Assembly (NCBI GenBank): GCA_963573315.1
Contig: OY752153.1
Span: forward strand, 1,488,001-1,552,000
DNA from: Entomortierella parvispora
Lineage: Eukaryota > Mortierellomycota > Mortierellomycetes > Mortierellales > Mortierellaceae
Length of the DNA: 64,000 nt
Reading direction: 5' to 3'
Positions 57,708-64,000 of this stretch are shown piece after piece. The first letter of the stretch is position 1; every line of letters starts with the position of its first letter. Below the pieces are notes generated by a model. That model was not told where the DNA came from, ran no database searches, and was given only the letters and a program-made list of their open reading frames with translations. The translations under genes were made by a program, and so were the position numbers.

Positions 57708-60062
57708 AATCCGCTCATCGTTTTCGTCCTCGATACTATCGTCGCCATCATCGTCCTCGTCCATTTCCTCCCCCCCTTCCTGTCTGAGCAGTTTGAGCAG
57801 TTTCTGGACTTTATGCAGTTTCTGCACTTTGATAATACGAGACGCACTCCTGGTGGTGGGCTCAGCTAACCAAAGAGTATCTCCAGTCCATCGCACGGCA
57901 CAGGTGACAACTGCACGATCCAATTGGTTAAGAAGAGACGCGGCCCTCCTCCAATATCGTTTTCGTCGTCTCTGCCTCACCTTGGCTCGCTTGGCAGCCA
58001 TCCTTTCCTTGCGTTCTTTCGCCTTCTGTCTCTTCAGCTTCCTATACCACTCCTCACTTAGAGGTCGCAAGAAAAGACGGACAAGGTAACGAACAACTGC
58101 TCTCTTCACATCGCCGTAGATGTTACCGCTCCATAAATTGTTAATGTTGGTGGCCATGGTCCGGAGCATTTCGTTCCTGGTGAACGCCATTCCTTGTGGG
58201 CACACTGCAGAGTCGTTGACGGCTATGGTCTCCTGTATGTACCTGGCTAGTGAGTCCCACACCGGGTGCTCACCGTAGCCCCGCTCGTTCTTTGCCTTCT
58301 TCAGGGGCGGTTCAGAACTCGCAGAGCTTGGGCAGAGCCTAGCTGCGAGATATTGGAGACAGCCTTGCCCGAACACACTGCTGAGGTCGGCATCCACTTT
58401 ACCATCGTCATCGCCCGTCTTGAATAGTCTTTCAAGAAAGCCGCTGGTCAGCGTGGCGACCTTGACAGTTGGATCCTTTCTAAGGCCATTATCTCGTATG
58501 GCGAAGTCGGCGGGAAGGATGTCAGAAATGTTAACATCCTGAGATGTTTCATGAAGCAAACCCCGAAAGACCTCTGTAGTTGTTTTGAAGATAGCCATCT
58601 GCAACTCTTCCATGTGATCGGAAATTTCTCTTTGCTTGCGTTCAAGGATATCTTCGATCGTTGTACCAAGGTCGTCAAAGTCGCGGAGAATTCTGCGTAG
58701 GGGAACGTCACACACACGGATGTGATCTTTTTCAGACGGAGTCTCCTGGCCCTGAGATGCGGCCTCTTCAGCTTGAGATGTGGTAACCTGAGACTGGGAT
58801 GCGGTTCCCTGTACGTGGGACAAGCTACGACCGACATCACGCTCGGCTGTCTTGATCTTGTTACTAACTGCGCCTTCCCAGAACAGGCGGCACTTGTCTT
58901 GCACAAAATCGCGGTACATGGCATGTGTCCGTTCCAGGTTCATATGTTGCCTGAAGTCATTGTGTGAAATCCAACCTGGCTTTTCTTTGAGGGATATCTC
59001 CAAATTTGAGATCGCATTTTGGACGACTCCCCTCGGCAATCTTTTGAGTCCACATTCAGCAGAGAAAAACTCGCCGTACCCCTTTTCCAGAGCTGCGCTC
59101 TTGTCCGACTGAGCCTTTTTCTTTCCATTTGATTTGTCGAAGGCCTTGCTTACGGCAGTATTGACCCTTCCTCGCAATGTCTCGTCACTACAACAGGAGC
59201 AAAGAAACATGAACATGTTATTATTAGGTCGAAATACACTTCAGGTAAGATGTTTGAGAGCACATACCAACTGGAAAGGAAGCTCTTCTCAGCATCCTCG
59301 GTACTGAAAGCAATTTTCTTGCGGCTTGTTGATCGTCTCTGGTCTCGATAGATAGCCTTTCCAACAGTTTCAGGCGCTTCAGGAAGCTCAAGAACTGGCG
59401 CGATGAGATTTCGAGTTGGCTCCGTCACCGAACATGTCAAGGAGCAATATGTGCTTATGGACTGAAATGAGTCAGCGAGGTGGACAAGAACAACAGGGGA
59501 TCTTGGCTCTTTGTCTGGTGCAAATACAAGAGTCCTGGCACGTGTCGACACAACAACGATCCTAGCTTCAACAACCTGAGCTAATCTGCGTAAAAGCAGG
59601 CGTGATGGCGGGAGAGCAAAAGTGTTGCCTGCAAACTCGAAAGAGAATGATGACTGCAAGGTTCGGTTCATTACGCGGACGACGAGATCAGAGAGCGAGT
59701 CAGGGGATGTGTCTACAATGAGACCGTATTGTTGGCGGAGGATATGCAGAGTCTTGCGGACACTTTCATTTCGAGGTAGCAAATCATCATCGTCTTGGAT
59801 AAGTTTGTCCACGCGAGCCCGAAGTGACTCATCGTTCTGCTCAATCAGCTTTCGCTCATTCGCCAGCTGCATGAACTTATCGTCGTCAGTGAAAGTTATG
59901 GAGAGCTAGAAGGAACAGCGCATGAGTATGGAAGTCTACGCCATTAGCCTCAATACCATTGTCGACCAGAAAGCAGAGGTATACCTTGTCGAGTTCCGGC
60001 ATGTCATTCTCCCACATGTTCATGTCCAAAACCTCCTCAGTCTCCATGAAGTTCTCATTCAT
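54931..60062 (-). CDS. Fanzor (eukaryotic TnpB/OrfB-like RNA-guided nuclease) copy B, intact
   Basis: Six exons, phases consistent: 60062-59985, 59905-59268, 59187-57578, 57507-56958, 56881-55725 and 55646-54931, giving 1,582 residues. The RuvC-I Asp is in VPGGTDPG (about 1189). The RuvC-II Glu is in TPEYKSS (about 1447). The zinc ribbon is CPFC plus CVNPAC. The RuvC-III Asp is in DRGRDTNAAVNI (about 1503). Upstream of RuvC-I lies a coiled-coil-like stretch (LNLSKAEAKARAEALDSQ and onward). Residues 1 to about 770 are unlike any family I know, with a basic patch (KRQKAKERKERMAAKRAK) and an acidic tract (DEDEDEDEDGEVWEADD). The last intron is 78 bases with no stop, so unspliced message also reads through; the splice is chosen because copy A needs it. 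Copy A's third intron is absent here. Confidence 0.87.
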
Positions 60063-60261
60063 GTTGAGATGGGCGCGAAGAAATGTAGAGAAAAATGTAT
60101 GCGAAATAGAGGGCGACGTTTGGCAAAGAGGAAAGTAAAAAGGGGTAAAGACGCGTTCATGCCTCGAGTGAAACGTGGATAGCTAAGCCACCTCCAGCAT
60201 GCTCTACCAAAAGTATTCGGATTCGGGTCAATTTAGTAATGGAAGCACAAATATTTATCGA

Positions 60262-60355
60262 AAGTGACTGTCGATGGTGTAACGGTTTATCATCATGATA
60301 TCTGTCGTTTTAGATTTTTTTTGGTGAAAAGCAGAATAATTTATGGGTTATATGG
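60262..60355 (+). repeat. Upstream-end block of the Fanzor element, copy B
   Basis: Homologous to 15042-15135 through AGTGACTGT, TTTATCATCATGATATCTG, a T-rich run and GGTGAAAAGCAGAATAAT. Confidence 0.7.
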
Positions 60356-60362
60356 ATAAAAG

Positions 60363-60580
60363 CAGTGTCACAGGCGGATTGCGGATGTGCGGAACTATCC
60401 GCACTTTGGGTGACACGAAGTCAAGATTTGACTGGATTTGATGCGGTTTTTAATGGGAGACTTCCGCACCCATGGTTGCCAATAAAGTTCACAGTGTGCG
60501 GGTTTTTTGCGCAAAATCCGCATTGCTCACAAGGACTTCCGCACCACTTCCGCAAAAATCGACTTTCCCGCAAACTATAA
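60363..60580 (+). repeat. hAT subterminal repeats (TGCGG/CCGCA words)
   Basis: About eleven GCGG or CCGC words occur in both orientations within 218 bases, along with a GTGTCAC/GTGACAC inverted pair around the first four. Arrays of short subterminal words are transposase binding sites in hAT elements such as Ac and Tol2. Confidence 0.7.
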
Positions 60581-60786
60581 ATTATATAATGAGGCGCTGC
60601 TTCACCATGTCAATGGTCCAGGGTGGCACTGATGTGCGCGCGTCGTGATGGGGTCGTTTCCATGCCCTCGCCCCCAACCCGCCCTTTTGTTATCTGCTTG
60701 GCTTACTTCTGTCGTATTCTTTTCATCTTTTCTTACCAATCCCATCTCCCACACAGAGACATCCTACTCAACCCTCCCATCCCACA

Positions 60787-63700
60787 ATGGCATCCCACCC
60801 TACCTCAGACCCCAAGAAAAAACAGCCATATTACCAAGAACCTGGCGAGGATTTCTTGGAGGAGGATTATTTTCAGGAGGTAGATGAGGAAGACAACAAC
60901 ATGGAGGAGTATCTTCCTGCTCGAGAGTCTTGTCAGAATCCTGATATAGAAGATGACTTTGAGTTGTTTAGTCAAGTGGCACTCTCGACCAACAACCATC
61001 CATCTTCTTCCCCCTTGCGATCACCAAGGGGAAACCAATTCGGACGCTTTGATCCTATTGCCCGGCTTGATCAGGCTGAGGAGGAACTACAAGGTACACA
61101 GCTAAAGTCCCAGAATCAGAAGCCTCAAAAACATCAGCAACAAAGACCACTCTCGCAATCCCGCGTACAACCACGGCAGCATCCTCATTCGTCCCGGCAA
61201 CAGCAATCACCCCTACAGCAGACACCCTCACGACCGCGTCCACCGCTGCCGCTGCCACCTCAACAGCAGCGACAGCAACAGCAGTTGCAACAACAATGGC
61301 AGCAGCAACAGCAACAGCTGCAGTGGCAACAGCAACAGCAACAGCTGCAGTGGCAACCACCATGGCAGCAGCAACAGCAATGGCAGCAGCAACAGCAATG
61401 GCAGCAACAACCACCATGGCAGCAACAACCACCATGGCAGCAGCAACCACCATGGCAGCAGCTGCAGTCGCCTTGGGAGCCTACCTTCGGTCAGCTTCAA
61501 GAACAGGATCAGGCGCAGGCGAACTTTTCTTCTCCCACTCCTCCCCCGGCTCCACGAAAACCGCGTACTAGTGCTAATGCTTCGAAGTTTCCGCCTTTTG
61601 CACAATCATATCGAGACCCAATGCCATCTTTTCTTCGAACGTCCTCTTCGTTGTCTGCTAAGTCAGTCCAGTCGAAGTTAGAGCGAATGGGCGCAGAAGC
61701 TACGGCGGAGTCTATGGCGGAATCACTCAGTCGTTTTCATGGCATCCGTCTCGGGAAGCTTCCGCCAGTTGCTGCATGCATTGCTGCAGAGAATTATCCG
61801 TTGGCGTCAATCCCAATTCGAGACATTGGAAATTACAAAAAAGCTCTCCACCGCCATTTCTTTTTGAAGATACAAAGTGAAAATGAGCAAATAAGAGCTG
61901 TACAACCAGGCGACAAAAAGGATGAACAAAAACTTACAGACGACGAGGATGAGGAAGGAGAAGATGAGGAAGAAGCCGGAACAGAAGAAGCCGGAACAGA
62001 AGAAGCCGGAACAGAAGAAGCCGGAACGGAGGATAAAACCAAAGTTCCACGAAAAGTGGACACGCTCCAGTGCCAGATGCTTATCAACGGTGTCATATGT
62101 GGCGAATGTTGCAGCAGCCACAATACAACATCCCGCAACAGCCATATGGAGATTGATCACGCGAGGGAGTATCAAGCCTTGGTTCTCTTCCGTGACAAGC
62201 AAGCCATTCGACATTCAGAAGTGCAAGGTAATCTTTATTTTTCCTCCTGATTCTTTCGTCTTAACCATCGGTCTTTTCTAATGATATTCTTTGAACAATT
62301 CCTCTTCTAGAAAGGAAGCTGGCAGGTCGCACCTGGCCAACTGTGTTCGACACACTAGAAGAAAGAATGAAGATCTACAAGTTTAAGCCGGTCAAGAAGG
62401 CATCATTCAGCACACCTGCATTCAGAGAGCAGATCGCCTACATCTGCGCCTTCCACCTCTCTATTAATACCTTCAACCAGGAGTTTCTGAAGTCGACCTT
62501 TATGTCAGAAATAATGGCAGCCTTCGGTATCGATTTTCAACTCCCTTGTGTTGAAACAGTTAGCACACAACAATCGCTGCTCTTTACGCGGTCTCAGGAC
62601 AGTCTGAAGTCCAAGTACTCTGAACATTGCTCCTTGGGATCGCTGACATTTGATGGTTGGTCCTCCGCCCTCAGAAAGTTCAATGGCGCGACATTCCACT
62701 TTCTCGACGAGGATTTCAGACCAAAATGCAACGCGGTTGCTTTTGTGGAATACACCGAGCAGAGCACTTCGGACGTAATATCACATCAAGTGGGTGAGTT
62801 TCCATTGTTTCTACATTAGTCCCCTATCCTGATGTCAGCTATTAAGACCTCTTTATTTCTTTAGGAAAATCTTTGTCGACGTTGGGTATCGCTGGTCGGG
62901 TCCTGGCATGTACTACGGATTCAGCATCAAACATGCGTGCAACGACAAACAATCTAATTGCAGAAGGCGAGGCTAAGGTTTGGGTGCCTTGTGCGGCTCA
63001 CCTGATGCAGACCTGCATCGAAAAAAGCATTAAGCAAGCGCCACTGGCTGATCTGCTGTTTCGTCGTTGCGAAGTTTTGAACTCGCTCTTCAGGACCCCT
63101 AACGGAAATAGGCACTTGCAGCTCGCCAGGAAAAGACTTGGAGCAGCTAACCGTCCAGTGATCGAATATAACAAGACAAGATGGAACTCCAAGTTTAGCA
63201 TGGGCCAGCGGCTGCTTGAGCTCTCAGAAGCTATACTCGAGCTCGTGCAGAGGTATTCCAGTGCCATGGCCACTCGTGATGAGAAGAAATTTCTGAAGGA
63301 CAACAGAAACACGTTTATGACGCAAGATGAGTTTGCCAGTCTGCGATGTTTGCTCTCGTTTGTCAAACCTTCCGTGGAATTTACTCAAGCAATGTCCGCA
63401 GGTAGCGCAGCCATCTCCATCATGTATCCAATGCTTTACGATATCATCCACAGGCAACTTCAAGACCCTACTGCTGCTGCTCAAGGTGCCGGGAATGACG
63501 AGTTGGATATCCAGGCCGAAGAAGAATTTGAGGAGGAAGTGGAAGAACGAGTCTTCGAACATGATGAGCTCCCCGAGCAGGGCAATGTGGACGGCGAAGA
63601 GGACGACGAGGACGAAGCAGACCCGCTGGCTAACGAGGATGTTGACGTAGCTGAGCAATTCCGCCAAGTTTTTTTACGAAGACTAGCGCTGTCTTTCTGC

Positions 63701-64000
63701 ACCGACATGGACAAGATCCCTGATGAGATTTTGCTCGCTACATTCCTTAATCCCGACAATGTGCACCACAAGATGTTTTCAGTCATGAACGGTGACGGCA
63801 AGAGAGAGGAAACCGCTTTGCTACTGAAAGTTCGACACCTCATAACAAAGGAAGCAGACCGCTTGCACCATGATACGAAAATATCATTCTATGGTCGTGA
63901 CTTATCAACTACCTTCTTAGATAGAAAGATCGGACGCGATATTTTCGACTATATCCTTGTCGCAGAGGAAGCTCCAATCCGGGACAAAACAAAGCCACAC
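60787..64000 (+). CDS. hAT transposase with BED-type zinc finger, C-terminus outside the window
   Basis: Exons 60787-62227, 62311-62793 and 62865 to the edge, phases consistent, give at least 1,019 residues. The N-terminal 270 residues are acidic then Gln/Pro/Trp-rich (WQQQPPWQQQPPWQQ). The BED-like finger follows around residue 440 (CGECC, then HMEIDH), just after an AGTEE repeat. The hAT core has the first catalytic Asp in LTFDGWSS (about 595), the second in CTTDSASNM (about 660), the VPCAAHLMQ motif, and YNKTRWNSKF. An acidic insertion (EEDDEDEADPL) follows before ATFLNPDN. The catalytic Glu and dimerisation region should lie near or past the window edge. Nothing visible is broken. Confidence 0.88.
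61255..61475 (+). repeat. CAG/CAA/TGG repeat in the hAT transposase
   Basis: Encodes runs of Gln with periodic Trp and Pro-Pro-Trp (units near 15 bases, CCATGGCAGCAGCAA-like). Confidence 0.9.

Larger units (their letters stand above)
54860..60355 (-). mobile_element. Fanzor-bearing element, copy B (uninterrupted)
   Basis: Limits come from comparison with element A: left end CTATTTATTGTGACTTTCAA and right-end block 60262-60355. Only one gene is inside. Left-flank DNA is AT-rich with a palindromic ATATCGATATCTATCGATAGATAT at 54806-54829. The right end lies about 8 bases from the presumed start of the hAT element. Whether it moves by itself or with a helper transposase cannot be seen. Confidence 0.6.
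60063..60786. promoter_or_regulatory. Divergent upstream region between Fanzor B and the hAT transposase
   Basis: It contains the upstream-end block of the Fanzor element (60262-60355) and the hAT end with its subterminal repeats (60363-60580). No gene is seen. Confidence 0.6.
60363..64000 (+). mobile_element. hAT-superfamily DNA transposon, 5' part
   Basis: It begins near CAGTGTCAC, a hAT-style CAGNG terminus, followed by dense subterminal repeats and a hAT transposase. The other end and the 8-bp target duplication lie outside the window or cannot be checked. Confidence 0.75.

Noticed and set aside
61055-61453. Ala/Val-rich minus-strand frame opposite the hAT N-terminus
   Set aside because: It is the antisense of CAG/CAA repeats, which always yields long open frames.

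Overview
The window looks like the genome of an early-diverging filamentous fungus, most likely Mortierellomycota. The reasons are short GT-AG introns of about 50-120 bases (a few longer), intron-containing ribosomal protein genes, a CSL-family transcription factor with a very long Q-rich N-terminus, an F-box/leucine-rich gene, a protein O-mannosyltransferase, and abundant CAG/CAA-encoded polyglutamine. The assignment is inferred from style and content; no marker sequence was searched.

Layout. 0-7.3 kb: a GIY-YIG (Mug113-like) gene, an unrecognised multi-exon gene, and a hexose transporter with a TATA promoter. 7.3-15.4 kb: mobile element A, a complete minus-strand Fanzor (eukaryotic TnpB/OrfB homologue) gene of about 1,586 codons. 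Its upstream end is separated from the gene by a nested block holding a broken Tc1/mariner-type transposase and a frameshifted gene fragment. 15.4-31 kb: F-box/LRR gene, SNAP-like gene, Sec14-type lipid-transfer gene, a four-TM MARVEL-like membrane protein and the CSL transcription factor, all on the minus strand. 31-35.9 kb: about 5 kb with no supportable gene. 35.9-51.4 kb: BTB protein, O-mannosyltransferase with a long Q-rich/acidic tail, divergent ribosomal genes RPL21 and RPS9, splicing factor SLU7, an aldo/keto reductase and a small secreted protein. 51.6-52.5 kb: a four-copy ~203-bp tandem repeat. 54.3-54.7 kb: a small single-exon gene. 54.86-60.36 kb: mobile element B, a second complete but clearly diverged Fanzor gene of about 1,582 codons. 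60.36 kb to the end: a hAT transposon with subterminal repeats and a BED-type transposase running off the window.

The most striking content is the pair of intact giant Fanzor genes. Both keep the full RuvC triad and zinc ribbon and share a conserved non-coding 3' end that is the natural candidate for the guide-RNA scaffold. In both, the predicted splice phases join an approximately 950-residue N-terminal part to the OrfB-like C-terminal part. Copy B ends about 8 bases from the start of the hAT element, and the two genes are divergent.

All multi-exon models below were built by eye: GT-AG sites were chosen so that codon phase is preserved across every join stated. Functions rest on recognised motifs, not on database searches.
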